Origin: Jiangella endophytica | GTDB lineage: Bacteria; Actinomycetota; Actinomycetes; Jiangellales; Jiangellaceae | Assembly (NCBI RefSeq): GCF_003427025.1 | Contig: NZ_QVAI01000017.1 | Coordinates: 107,505 to 171,504 of the forward strand | Length of the DNA stretch: 64,000 bases | Direction of reading: 5' to 3' | Shown here: positions 38,155 through 45,826 of the stretch, piece by piece | How positions within the stretch are numbered: position 1 is the first letter of the stretch | Layout of the letters: each line of letters begins with the position of its first letter | Notes under the pieces: generated by a model | Seen by the model: only the letters and a program-made list of their open reading frames with translations | The model's database searches: none | Told to the model about the DNA's origin: nothing | Position numbers and translations under genes: made by a program

Positions 38155-38961
38155 TCACTCGCCGTCGGGCAGTGCTCGATCGGGCCTGGGCGGGACGTAG
38201 AACGGATCGGTGGTGGGTATCTCGTCCTCCCAGGCCACGGCAAGGTTCGGCGAGGGGAACGTCCACACCGCCGCTTCCTCGGGGGTCGGAACGTGGCCGT
38301 CGCGGACGAACCGGGCCAGCCAACGGCGGTCGTCCGCGGGGCGCTCGCCGCGGACCACCTCGATGCTCGCGGCGGGACCCGGCTTCAGCATGCCGTCGAT
38401 GACACGGTCGGCCGACGACCCGGTGCAGCCGCTGGTCACGGGCTCGTCGGGACCGTCGCGTTTCTCCACAGAGCAGCCCATGCCGTCCTGGGCCACCACG
38501 ATCCAGAAGCGGGTGTCGTCGAACCGGCCGAGATAGCGGCTCGTGCTGCCGGCGTATCTCCCGTACGGTTCGCCCGGCCGCTCGTGCTCCGACGTCCCGG
38601 GCGGCAGCTCGTCCTCGGGACGCTGCGGCTCGGTGAAGATGCTCATCATCGGGGACAGCTGGTCCAGCATCGCCTGGGCCTCGGGGGTCATCCGGTCGTC
38701 GGTCGCCGGCGGCGTCTGCGTCGCGGTCGAGGTGGTCGCGGGCGTCGTGGTCCCGCCCTGCTCGGGCAGCCAGGACGGCACGGCCGCCACGATCGCCGCC
38801 ACGCCGGCGACGGTGATCCCTCCCGCCACCACCCGGCGGCGCCGGCGCGCCCGCAACCGCCGCTCGCCGCCGGCCCGGACCGCGTCCAGGTCGAACGGGG
38901 CCGGCGCCACGGTGCGGCCCGCGGCCCGGTGCAGCTCGTCGATCAGTTCCTCGGTGGTCAT
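38155..38961 (-). CDS. Single-pass membrane protein paired with ECF sigma factor
   Basis: 268 residues from ATG 38961, overlapping the sigma stop (TGATG). A short cytoplasmic region (MTTEELIDELHRAAG...) with an Arg cluster precedes one membrane helix (about VVAGGITVAGVAAIVAAVP), a Thr/Pro-rich stretch and an extracytoplasmic domain with two Cys (GMGCSVEK and TSGCTG) that could form a disulfide. Position and topology suggest an anti-sigma or sensor role, but no zinc anti-sigma motif (HxxxCxxC) is present. Not recognised otherwise. Confidence 0.75.
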   Translation of the reverse strand: MTTEELIDELHRAAGRTVAPAPFDLDAVRAGGERRLRARRRRRVVAGGITVAGVAAIVAAVPSWLPEQGGTTTPATTSTATQTPPATDDRMTPEAQAMLDQLSPMMSIFTEPQRPEDELPPGTSEHERPGEPYGRYAGSTSRYLGRFDDTRFWIVVAQDGMGCSVEKRDGPDEPVTSGCTGSSADRVIDGMLKPGPAASIEVVRGERPADDRRWLARFVRDGHVPTPEEAAVWTFPSPNLAVAWEDEIPTTDPFYVPPRPDRALPDGE

Positions 38962-39470
38962 CACGCCTCCTCCAGGTCGAGCTCCGCGTGCCATCGGCGG
39001 CGCAGATGGGCCAGCGCCTCGTGGCACTGCCGTTTGACCGTTCCCTCGGCGACGCCGAGGTGCTCGGCGACCTCGCGGATCGGCCGGTCCTCGACGAACC
39101 GGAGGACGACGATCGCGCGCTGCTTCACGCTCAGGCCGTCGAGGATCCGGGCCAGGTCGAGCCGCTCGGCCACGCCTGCGTCGTCGCCGGGAGCGGCCGA
39201 GTCGGGGACGACGTCGGTGACCCGCTCCCGCCGCCACCACGCCCGCCGGGTCTCGGTGGCGGCCTGCCGGACCAGGACGGTGCGCGCGTAGGCACCGAGG
39301 TCGGCAACGCCGCCGAGCTTCGGCCAGGCGACGTACATCCGCTCCAGCGCGCCCTGCACGAGGTCGTCGGCACGGTGCCAGTCGCCGCTGACCGCATAGG
39401 CGAAGCGGCGCAGCCCCGGCAGTTCGGCCGTCGCCCAGTCCGCGAAGTCCTCGCGGTCGTTCGTCCCCAT
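38961..39470 (-). CDS. SigE-family ECF RNA polymerase sigma factor
   Basis: 169 residues. Region 2 reads FAYAVSGDWHRADDLVQGALERMYVAWPKL; region 4 has LSVKQRAIVVLRFVEDRPIREVAEHLGV with its helix-turn-helix and EGTVKRQCHEALAHLR. Typical of the actinobacterial SigE (SigE family, 170-residue) ECFs. Directs polymerase to a small regulon, probably including its own promoter (candidate at 39508-39533). Coupled to the membrane protein downstream. Confidence 0.93.
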   Translation of the reverse strand: MGTNDREDFADWATAELPGLRRFAYAVSGDWHRADDLVQGALERMYVAWPKLGGVADLGAYARTVLVRQAATETRRAWWRRERVTDVVPDSAAPGDDAGVAERLDLARILDGLSVKQRAIVVLRFVEDRPIREVAEHLGVAEGTVKRQCHEALAHLRRRWHAELDLEEA

Positions 39471-39507
39471 CGCCCCTCCGTCGCCGAGCCGTGGCCGTCA
39501 TGGTGCT

Positions 39508-39533
39508 GACGCGCCGGGACGCCCGCGAGGTTG
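39508..39533 (-). promoter_or_regulatory. Candidate ECF autoregulatory promoter
   Basis: On the minus strand CAACC (39533-39529), 17-nt spacer, CGTC (39511-39508), matching the AAC...CGT pattern of many ECF promoters, about 38 nt before the sigma ATG. Confidence 0.35.
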
Positions 39534-39613
39534 TGCCTCGACCGGCGCGGGTCCAGCGATGTGTCCGAGAGAGCCTCTAGGATCACCATTCACCGTCGTC
39601 TGGAGGCCCCGCG

Positions 39614-40102
39614 ATGCCCGACAGCGTGTTCTTCGCTCTGACGCTCGCCTCGGCGGTGTCCGCCGGGCTGATGGCGGGCATCTACTTCGCCTTCTCGAGC
39701 ATGGTGATGCCGGGGCTGCGCCGCCTGCAACCGGGCGAGGCCGTGCGGTCGATGCAGTCGATCGACGTGGCCCTCCTCAATGCGTGGTTCCTCAGCGCGT
39801 TCGTCGGCTCGGCGGTGCTGTCAGGCATCTCGGTGGTCTTCGCGTTCGTGCGCTGGGGCGAGGAGGAGGCCATCTACCTGCTGATCGCCGGCCTGCTGCT
39901 GATCTTCGGCTCGCTCGTCCTCACCGGCGCCTACCACATCCCGCGCAACAAGGCCCTGCACCTCGTCGACCCGGAGAGCCCGGAGGCGAAGGAGCGCTGG
40001 GAGACCTACGACGCGGAGTGGACGTCGTGGAACCACGTCCGCGCGGTCGCCAGCCTCGCCTCGGCCATCCTGTTCGCGGCCGGGCTGGCCACCGTCCAGT
40101 AG
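39614..40102 (+). CDS. DUF1772 (anthrone oxygenase-like) membrane protein
   Basis: 162 residues, four membrane helices: SVFFALTLASAVSAGLMAGIYF, LSAFVGSAVLSGISVVFAFV, LLIAGLLLIFGSLVLTG and a C-terminal AVASLASAILFAAGLATV. Conserved FAFSSMVMPGLRRL, IPRNKAL and W.xWNHVRA are DUF1772 hallmarks. Fungal relatives act on polyketide anthrones; bacterial members are uncharacterised. A TAGGAT -10 lies at 39578-39583. The downstream divergent operators belong to marR, so the two may be linked. Confidence 0.88.
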   Translation: MPDSVFFALTLASAVSAGLMAGIYFAFSSMVMPGLRRLQPGEAVRSMQSIDVALLNAWFLSAFVGSAVLSGISVVFAFVRWGEEEAIYLLIAGLLLIFGSLVLTGAYHIPRNKALHLVDPESPEAKERWETYDAEWTSWNHVRAVASLASAILFAAGLATVQ

Positions 40103-40106
40103 ACGT

Positions 40107-40138
40107 TCTGCGGCGCAGACGATCTGCTGCGCAGACGA
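40107..40138. promoter_or_regulatory. Tandem palindromic operators upstream of marR
   Basis: TCTGCGGCGCAGACGA and TCTGCTGCGCAGACGA, two head-to-tail 16-bp units, each containing a dyad (TCTGC-N3-GCAGA). The -10 TAGCAT (40141-40146) follows at once, so bound protein would cover the promoter. Confidence 0.75.
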
Positions 40139-40152
40139 CATAGCATGGGCGC

Positions 40153-40638
40153 GTGACGATCCAGGGCATCGAGGACGACCTCGGCTGGCGGCTCGGCGTG
40201 CTGTTCCGCGCGTACCTGCGGGCGGCCGACGCCGCCACGGCCGGCATCCCCGGCGACCACCGCGGCCGCCAGGTGCTCGCCGTCGCCGCGCGCGAGGAGC
40301 CGCGCACGCAGTCCGCGCTGGCGCTGCGGCTGGGCATCGACAAGACGGTGCTGACCTACCTGCTCGACGCGCTGACGGAAGCCGCCCTGGTGGAGCGGCA
40401 GCCCGACCCCGACGACCGCCGCAACCGCCGCGTCGTCGCCACCGCACGCGGCCGCGAGTTCCTGGCCGAGGCCGACCGCCGCATGGCGCTGGCCGAGGAC
40501 CACGTGCTCAGCAGTCTCGGCGACGCCGACCGCGCGACGCTGCGGGCGCTGCTCGGGCGGCTGGCCGCCGGACTTCACGCCGCCGACCCGGTCGACGACC
40601 CGTGCCGCATGATGATGGAGATCGGTTCCTACTCCTAG
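40153..40638 (+). CDS. MarR-family transcriptional regulator
   Basis: 161 residues from GTG 40153. Winged helix: PRTQSALALRLGIDKTVLTYLLDALTEAALVERQPDPDDRRNRRV, with the wing Asp-Arg-Arg motif. MarR proteins bind palindromes as dimers and release on ligand binding. The only good -10 element ends seven nt before the GTG, so the mRNA is probably leaderless. Tandem operators just upstream imply autorepression, perhaps also control of the DUF1772 gene. Confidence 0.92.
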   Translation: MTIQGIEDDLGWRLGVLFRAYLRAADAATAGIPGDHRGRQVLAVAAREEPRTQSALALRLGIDKTVLTYLLDALTEAALVERQPDPDDRRNRRVVATARGREFLAEADRRMALAEDHVLSSLGDADRATLRALLGRLAAGLHAADPVDDPCRMMMEIGSYS

Positions 40639-40700
40639 GTCGCATCCCGCGTGTCCGATCCGTACAAGCGCCGCGCCCGCCCGCGTGCCACCCTGACGAC

Positions 40701-41030
40701 GTGACGTACGCATACCAGGGCACCATGCGCACCCGGCCCGGACGCCGCGACGAGGTCGTCGCGATCCTGCTCGGCGGCGCCGACGGCCTGCGCGACGGCG
40801 GCTGCCACCTCTACGCGGTCGGCGTCTCCGAGACCGACCCCGACCTCGTCGTCGTCAGCGAACTGTGGGCGTCGAAGGAGCACCACGACGCCTCGCTGCA
40901 CCTGCCCGAGGCGAAGGCCGCCATCGCCGCCGCGATGCCGATGCTGACCGGCGAGTTCACCGGCGCCGAGGCACGTATCGCGGGTGGCCTCGGCGTCGAC
41001 GTGCTCACGGATGCAGCCGCGCGCCCTTGA
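40701..41030 (+). CDS. Antibiotic biosynthesis monooxygenase (ABM) family protein
   Basis: 109 residues from GTG 40701 (MTYAYQGTMRTRPGRRDEV). One ferredoxin-like ABM domain: RTRPGRRDEVVAILLGGADG, CHLYAVGVSETDPDLVVVSELWASKEHHDASLHLP. These small cofactor-free enzymes include monooxygenases of aromatic polyketides and heme oxygenases; no specific substrate can be assigned. Its last 26 nt overlap the end of the convergent DUF2000 gene. Confidence 0.85.
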   Translation: MTYAYQGTMRTRPGRRDEVVAILLGGADGLRDGGCHLYAVGVSETDPDLVVVSELWASKEHHDASLHLPEAKAAIAAAMPMLTGEFTGAEARIAGGLGVDVLTDAAARP

Positions 41031-41427
41031 CGATCTTGTCGACGGCGTTCTTCGGGCCGTGTACCCCCAGCCCGGCGAGGCCGAGACCGGCTCGCCCGAC
41101 GGCGCGGACGGCGGCCCGGTTGTCGCGGTCGTTGCCGGTGCCGAACAGCTCGCGGGTGAAGATTGCCGGCCGCAGGCCGCGGTCCAGCGCCCGTCCGTGC
41201 GCGGCGGTCAGGACGGCGGCGTCGCCGGCGAACACCAGCACCGGCTGGCGGAACATCGGCAGGTAACCGGTGCCGTCGGCGTCCTCGTAAGGCTCGCCGA
41301 TCAACTCCGGGCCGGTCGCCGCCAGGCCGCTGACCAGGAACGCCGTCACGTTGAGGCGTTGCCAGACGGCGAGGTCGTCGGCGAGCAGGACGGCGATCTT
41401 CGTGGCGAAGCGGATCTCGTCGGTCAC
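41005..41427 (-). CDS. DUF2000 family protein
   Basis: 140 residues from GTG 41427 after GGAGAG. Matches the DUF2000 plan (peptidyl-tRNA hydrolase-like fold): KIAVLLADDLAVWQRLNVTAFLVSGLA, GEPYEDADGTGYLPMFRQPVLVFAG and a C-terminal VRAVGRAGLGLAGLGVHGPKNAVDKIVKG. No known function. Divergent from the AraC gene by 49 nt, the usual arrangement for a regulator with its target. Confidence 0.85.
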   Translation of the reverse strand: MTDEIRFATKIAVLLADDLAVWQRLNVTAFLVSGLAATGPELIGEPYEDADGTGYLPMFRQPVLVFAGDAAVLTAAHGRALDRGLRPAIFTRELFGTGNDRDNRAAVRAVGRAGLGLAGLGVHGPKNAVDKIVKGARLHP

Positions 41428-41476
41428 CTCTCCAGCGTCCGCCGGCCGGCCGCCACGGGTCTTGTACGGTGTTAGC

Positions 41477-42283
41477 GTGTTCGCCCCCGCCGGCGCCACG
41501 GTCCGCGCCTGGCATCCCGACGTGCCCGGACTGGTCGAGGTGTTCCACGCCCGGTTCACCCACCACGCCTATCCGGCGCACACGCACACCGCGTGGACGC
41601 TGCTCATCGTCGACGACGGCGCCATCCGGTTCGACCTCGACCGGCACCACCACGGCGCCGCCGGGTCCGCCGTCACGCTGCTGCCACCACACGTGCCGCA
41701 TGACGGCCGGGCCGCGACGCCGGCCGGATTCGGCAAGCGGGTCCTCTACCTCGACCCGGACGTCCTCGGCGAGGAGCTGATCGGCGCCGCCGTCGACCAC
41801 CCCACGTTCGCCGACCGGCAGTTGCGGCTGCGCGTCCACCAGTTGCACCGGGCGCTGGAGCGGCCCGGCGACGCGCTGGAGGCGGAGAGCCGGCTGACGC
41901 TGATCGGCGCCCGGATCGCCGCTCTGCTGGCCACCGGCCGCGCCGCGCGCGCCGCGGAACCACCGCGGCCACCGTCGCACCTGGCCGGGCGGCTGCGCGA
42001 CCTGCTCGACGCGAACCTCGCCGACGGCGTCACGCTGCGGGCCGCGGCCGCACAGCTGCACGCCCACCCCACCCACCTGGTGCGCTCGTTCACGACGGCG
42101 TTCGGCCTGCCGCCGCACCGCTACCTGCCCGGCCGCCGGGTCGAGCTGGCGCGTCGGCTGCTGCTCGCCGGGCAGCGTCCGGCCGACGTCGCCACGGCCG
42201 CCGGCTTCTACGACCAGGCGCACCTGACCCGCCAGTTCACCCGCTACCTCGGCGTCAGCCCCGGCCGGTACGCGAGGGCTTGA
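41477..42283 (+). CDS. AraC-family transcriptional regulator
   Basis: 268 residues from GTG 41477. N-terminal cupin-like AraC-binding domain (HHAYPAHTHTAWTLLIVDDG) and a C-terminal double helix-turn-helix: LRAAAAQLHAHPTHLVRSFTTAFGLPPHRYL and VATAAGFYDQAHLTRQFTRYLG. Likely binds a small ligand and controls the divergent DUF2000 gene or the downstream aldo-keto reductase. The start has a TACGGT seven nt upstream, hinting at a leaderless message. Confidence 0.9.
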   Translation: MFAPAGATVRAWHPDVPGLVEVFHARFTHHAYPAHTHTAWTLLIVDDGAIRFDLDRHHHGAAGSAVTLLPPHVPHDGRAATPAGFGKRVLYLDPDVLGEELIGAAVDHPTFADRQLRLRVHQLHRALERPGDALEAESRLTLIGARIAALLATGRAARAAEPPRPPSHLAGRLRDLLDANLADGVTLRAAAAQLHAHPTHLVRSFTTAFGLPPHRYLPGRRVELARRLLLAGQRPADVATAAGFYDQAHLTRQFTRYLGVSPGRYARA

Positions 42284-42318
42284 CCTGGAGCGCGCTCGAA
42301 CTGGCAACGTGGGGGCGC

Positions 42319-43332
42319 ATGACTGCGACGACGCGAACGCTGGGCCGCGGCGGCCTCGAGGTCAGCGCCCTGGGCATGGGCTGCTGGGCCATCGGCGGGC
42401 CGTTCTGGGCCGGCGACCAGCCGTGCGGCTGGGGTGAGGTGGACGACGACGAGTCGGTGGCGACGGTCCGGCGGGCGGTCGAGCTGGGGGTCACCCTGTT
42501 CGACACGTCCGACGCGTACGGCACCGGGCACAGCGAGACGATCCTGGGCCGCGCGCTGGCCGGGCGCCGCGACGAGGTCGTCATCGCGACCAAGTGGGGC
42601 AACACCATCGACCCGGCGACGCGGCAGCTCACCGGCACCGATCCGACGCCGGCCTATCTGCGCCGGGCGGTCGAGGGGTCGCTCACGCGGCTGGGCACCG
42701 ACCGCATCGACCTGTACCAGCTGCACCTCAACGACCTGCCGATCCCCGTGGCCGCCGACCTGCTCGGCACGTTGGAGGACCTGGTCGAGGAGGGCAGCAT
42801 CCGCTGGTACGGCTGGAGCACCGACTACGCCGACCGCGCCGCCTCCTGGGGCGAGGCCGGCCCGCACTGCACCGCCGTGCAGCACGCCTTCAGCGTGCTG
42901 CACGACGCCGCCGGGGTGCTGGCCGCGTGCGAGCAGCACGGCCTCGCCAGCCTGAACCGCAGCCCGCTTGCGATGGGCCTGCTCACCGGCAAGTTCACCG
43001 CGTCGTCGACGCTCGGGCCGGACGACGTGCGCGGCATCGCGCCGGACTGGCTCGCCTACTTCCGCGACGGACGCCCCGTGCCGCTCTGGCTGGAGCGCGT
43101 CGCCGCGGTCCGCGAGGTGCTGCGCAGCGGCGGGCGGACGCTGGCGCAGGGGTCGCTGGCGTGGATCTGGGCGCGCAGTGGTGCGACGATCCCGATCCCC
43201 GGCTGCCGGACGGTCGCGCAGGTCGAGGAGAACGCGGGCGCACTGGCGCACGGGCCGCTCGCCCCGGCCGAGCTGGCCGAGGTCGAGCGGCTGCTGGCGG
43301 ACCTGCGTGCCGAGCCCGTCGCGGCGATGTAG
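42319..43332 (+). CDS. Aldo/keto reductase
   Basis: 337 residues from ATG 42319 after GGGGGCGC. AKR barrel: LGMGCWAIGGPFW, LFDTSDAYGTGHSETILGRAL with catalytic Asp and Tyr, the Lys in VIATKWGN, DLYQLHLNDLP, and the NADPH-binding IPIPGCRTVAQVEEN. Reduces carbonyls with NADPH; the substrate is unknown. It follows the AraC gene by 36 nt on the same strand. Confidence 0.93.
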   Translation: MTATTRTLGRGGLEVSALGMGCWAIGGPFWAGDQPCGWGEVDDDESVATVRRAVELGVTLFDTSDAYGTGHSETILGRALAGRRDEVVIATKWGNTIDPATRQLTGTDPTPAYLRRAVEGSLTRLGTDRIDLYQLHLNDLPIPVAADLLGTLEDLVEEGSIRWYGWSTDYADRAASWGEAGPHCTAVQHAFSVLHDAAGVLAACEQHGLASLNRSPLAMGLLTGKFTASSTLGPDDVRGIAPDWLAYFRDGRPVPLWLERVAAVREVLRSGGRTLAQGSLAWIWARSGATIPIPGCRTVAQVEENAGALAHGPLAPAELAEVERLLADLRAEPVAAM

Positions 43333-43337
43333 CGACG

Positions 43338-43685
43338 TCAGCCGCTGATGACCTGGCGGACCTCCATGGCCCAGCGGCAGGCGTCGGGCCAGCGGGCGGC
43401 GATCTCGACCGCCCGCTCCTCCGATGCCACGTCGACAGCGAGGTAGCCGGCGAACTGCTCCTTGGCCTCGAGATATGGGCCGTCGGTGACGATCGTGCCG
43501 CCGTCGCGCACCTGTACCGTCTTCGTCCGCGCGGCGTCGACGAGCGCCTCGCCGCCGGCCCACTCGCCGGACTCCTGGAGCTCCTTCATCAGGACGTCGA
43601 CCTGCGTGAAGATGGCCGACTTCTCGTCCTCGGCCATGGTCTCGAACGCGGCGGCGTTGTTGTAGATGAGCAGCATGTATTTCAC
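43338..43685 (-). CDS. YciI family protein
   Basis: 115 residues from GTG 43685 (MKYMLLIYNN). The YCII dimeric alpha/beta-barrel is indicated by LMKELQESGEWAGGEALVD, TIVTDGPYLEAKEQFAGYLAVDV (conserved DGP and E) and AARWPDA. Members of this DGPF subgroup often sit beside ECF sigma-70 factors of the SigJ/ECF41 type; the nearest here is 4 kb away, so a functional link is not claimed. Convergent with the aldo/keto reductase. Confidence 0.9.
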   Translation of the reverse strand: MKYMLLIYNNAAAFETMAEDEKSAIFTQVDVLMKELQESGEWAGGEALVDAARTKTVQVRDGGTIVTDGPYLEAKEQFAGYLAVDVASEERAVEIAARWPDACRWAMEVRQVISG

Positions 43686-43821
43686 GGTGCGACCCTTCGC
43701 GTTCCGGCGTCCCCGGTGGACGCCTCTCGGGCGAGACGTCGGAGGCGGCGCCCGCTTCTCGACATCCTCGTCCACGGCCGGCCGGCGTGGGTACCGTCAC
43801 AGGTGACGAGAGGAGATCGAC

Positions 43822-44193
43822 ATGTTCGAGAAGACCAGGGCCTTCAGCGGCTTCTCGGTCGACGACATCGCGGCGGCGCAGCGGTTCTACGCCGAGACGC
43901 TGGGCCTGGAGGTCAGCGAGGCGAACGGCCTGCTGACGCTGCACCTCGCCGGCGGCAACCACGTGCTCGTCTATCCCAAGGGCGACGCCCACACCCCGGC
44001 GTCGTTCACCATCCTCAACTTCCCGGTCGACGACATCGACGCCGCCGTCGACGAACTCGCCCGCCGAGGTGTCGAATTCCTGCGCTACCCCGGCATGGAG
44101 GCCGACGCCAAGGGCGTCCACCGCGCCGACGGCCCGCCGATCGCCTGGTTCGCCGACCCCGCGGGCAACGTGCTCGCCGTCCTGCAGGAATGA
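43822..44193 (+). CDS. VOC (glyoxalase/bleomycin-resistance fold) family protein
   Basis: 123 residues. Two beta-alpha-beta-beta-beta modules: [25 protein letters not shown] and [21 protein letters not shown], ending [15 protein letters not shown] with the usual metal-site Glu. GAGGAGATCGAC precedes ATG 43822. Could be a lyase, a dioxygenase or a ligand-binding protein. Followed by a very long perfect hairpin. Confidence 0.92.
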   Translation: MFEKTRAFSGFSVDDIAAAQRFYAETLGLEVSEANGLLTLHLAGGNHVLVYPKGDAHTPASFTILNFPVDDIDAAVDELARRGVEFLRYPGMEADAKGVHRADGPPIAWFADPAGNVLAVLQE

Positions 44194-44200
44194 CCCGCAC

Positions 44201-44242
44201 ACACGAAGGGTCCGGCTCGCCCCGGAGCCGGACCCTTCGTGT
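44201..44242. terminator. Perfect 18-bp hairpin after the VOC gene
   Basis: ACACGAAGGGTCCGGCTC pairs with GAGCCGGACCCTTCGTGT over a 6-nt loop. No T-tract, but at this stability it should stop or stabilise the transcript. Confidence 0.7.
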
Positions 44243-44307
44243 CCTGCGGTGACTCGTCCACCCCCGTCACGGGACGAGCTACCCCAGGACGCTGGAGCGC
44301 TGCGGCG

Positions 44308-44430
44308 TCACCTGGCGACCACCACCGCATCCGGATCATCCCCACGCCCGCGCGAGGCGCTCTTCAACCAGCTGAGCGGCCAGCTCTTGCGAGACCTGGT
44401 GGGACGCCGCCGCCTGTGCCTGCCCTTCAT
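44308..44430 (-). CDS. Possible small basic protein (40 aa), unproven
   Basis: ATG 44430 lies four nt after GGGAGG and opens a 40-codon frame with an extremely Arg/Lys-rich product (MKGRHRRRRPTRSRKSW). A sigma-70-like promoter (44543-44572) points at it, leaving a 105-nt leader. An alternative frame through the same bases reads like an amphipathic helix (SQELAAQLVEERLARAWG) but has no start. Either frame could be real, or this may be a structured RNA. Confidence 0.25.
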   Translation of the reverse strand: MKGRHRRRRPTRSRKSWPLSWLKSASRGRGDDPDAVVVAR

Positions 44431-44542
44431 CGTTCCTCCCTTGTGGGTTGGAATGACCCCCGAGAAGCGGGACACAGCCGCTCAGGGCCAGCGTGATGCC
44501 GGTCGGTCCCTGAGCGGGACTCCAGTGTTCTGTTGTGACTCC

Positions 44543-44572
44543 ACTATGACACCGGCTGTTACAGAACTTCAA
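44543..44572 (-). promoter_or_regulatory. Minus-strand sigma-70-like promoter
   Basis: TTGAAG (44572-44567), 18-nt spacer, CATAGT (44548-44543). It lies in an unusually AT-rich stretch for this genome (44560-44760). Confidence 0.45.
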
Positions 44573-44649
44573 GAGAAATGACGATGTTGTTTTCCAGCCC
44601 ACACCAGTAAGCGCGGTAGCGCATGATGACAGGTAAATTACTTGCTGTC

Positions 44650-44663
44650 TTGACGTAGATCAA
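44650..44663. promoter_or_regulatory. CRP/FNR-family-type box TTGACGTAGATCAA
   Basis: One base from the FNR consensus TTGAT-N4-ATCAA. It lies about 100 nt before the DUF5134 gene. With the class II position of -41.5 it would put the start near 44698. Confidence 0.5.
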
Positions 44664-44761
44664 GACTGTTCTTGAGAAGTTGTGTGCATTACCGTTAAGA
44701 CACGGCGCCGCCTGCGCCGGAGCACGGCCGACGTGCGAACATCGAGCGGGATGTGAGGCCG

Positions 44762-45646
44762 ATGTCCCCGATCGAAATGGCTCGCCTCGTGGCCGTGGTC
44801 GTGTTCCTGGCAGTGGCCGCCTATTCGGCCGCCCGATTCGCTTGGTCGGTGACACGACGAGGGCCGCGCACCGGCATCCTGGCGGCCGACGTGCCGGACC
44901 TCTCGCACGCGGTCATGGGCCTGGCGATGGCCCTGATGGTCAGCCCGGCCGGACCGGAGATCCCGGCGCCACTCGGCATCGCGGCGTTCACCGTGCTGGC
45001 GGCCTGGTTCGCTGCGCGGCTTCGGCATGACGGGCCACTGAGTCGCGCCGCCCTGCCCACGGCCCTGCGCGCCGATGGCCGGGGCGATGCCTGCGACTGC
45101 GGCCCCACTGCCGCCGCGGAGCCCGCCCGGCCCGGCGACGGCGAGCTCGGCGGCGACCCGCACACCAGCGACGGCGCGCGCCCCGGCGCCCTGCCCCGTC
45201 TCACCGATCTCACGAGCCGAGACCGGCACGCCGCCGGCCACGGCGGATATCACCTGCACCACCTCGTCGGCTGCGCCGCGATGGTCGTCATGTACCTGAC
45301 CGGCCACGGCGCGCTCGCCGCCGACGCCATCGCCGCCACCGCGGCCGCCGGCGCCGAGACCGCGGCGACCGGCGCCGCACAGGACGCCGTCGCCCTCGAC
45401 GTCCACGGGGCGCACGCCACCATGCCCGCGCTGGCGGCGCTGTGCTGGGCGTTCGGCCTCTACTTCCTGGTCGCGGCCACCTCACTGGGCTTCCGCGTCG
45501 GAGAGTCGTCCGTCCGGCGCACCCCGGCCGCACCGACGCCCGCCGGGCCCGCGTCAGCCCGCCTGCTGACCTCGCCCGCGGGCGCGTGTGCCACCGAGGT
45601 CGCGCTCAGCGCGGGCATGGCGGTGCTGTTCTTCAGCGCGCCCTGA
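44762..45646 (+). CDS. DUF5134-type membrane protein
   Basis: 294 residues from ATG 44762; GTG 44753 would add three. Six or seven hydrophobic helices, with DLSHAVMGLAMALMVSP in the first half and the His-rich HGGYHLHHLVGCAAMVVMYL in the middle; a long Ala/Gly-rich hydrophilic insert precedes it. Conserved His residues within or next to membrane helices suggest metal or heme contact. DUF5134 proteins are actinobacterial and uncharacterised. The FNR-type box suggests induction by low oxygen or redox stress. Confidence 0.75.
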   Translation: MSPIEMARLVAVVVFLAVAAYSAARFAWSVTRRGPRTGILAADVPDLSHAVMGLAMALMVSPAGPEIPAPLGIAAFTVLAAWFAARLRHDGPLSRAALPTALRADGRGDACDCGPTAAAEPARPGDGELGGDPHTSDGARPGALPRLTDLTSRDRHAAGHGGYHLHHLVGCAAMVVMYLTGHGALAADAIAATAAAGAETAATGAAQDAVALDVHGAHATMPALAALCWAFGLYFLVAATSLGFRVGESSVRRTPAAPTPAGPASARLLTSPAGACATEVALSAGMAVLFFSAP

Positions 45647-45826
45647 TCTCACCGCGCCCACACGCCGGTTCGGTTGACCGCCGCGTGACTGATGGTCCTG
45701 GGTGTTGTCCTGATCTACTCCCAGAGAAGTCAATTCCGACATACCTGTACATGACAGGATGATGACTGTATGTTGAGGCATCTCGTCGAACCCCGACGAA
45801 ACTGTCTCATCAGGGAGGAATGGGCA

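Noticed and set aside
43338..44193. YciI and VOC genes as part of an ECF sigma system
   Set aside because: The sigma gene is 4 kb away on another transcript with unrelated genes between; proximity is too weak.
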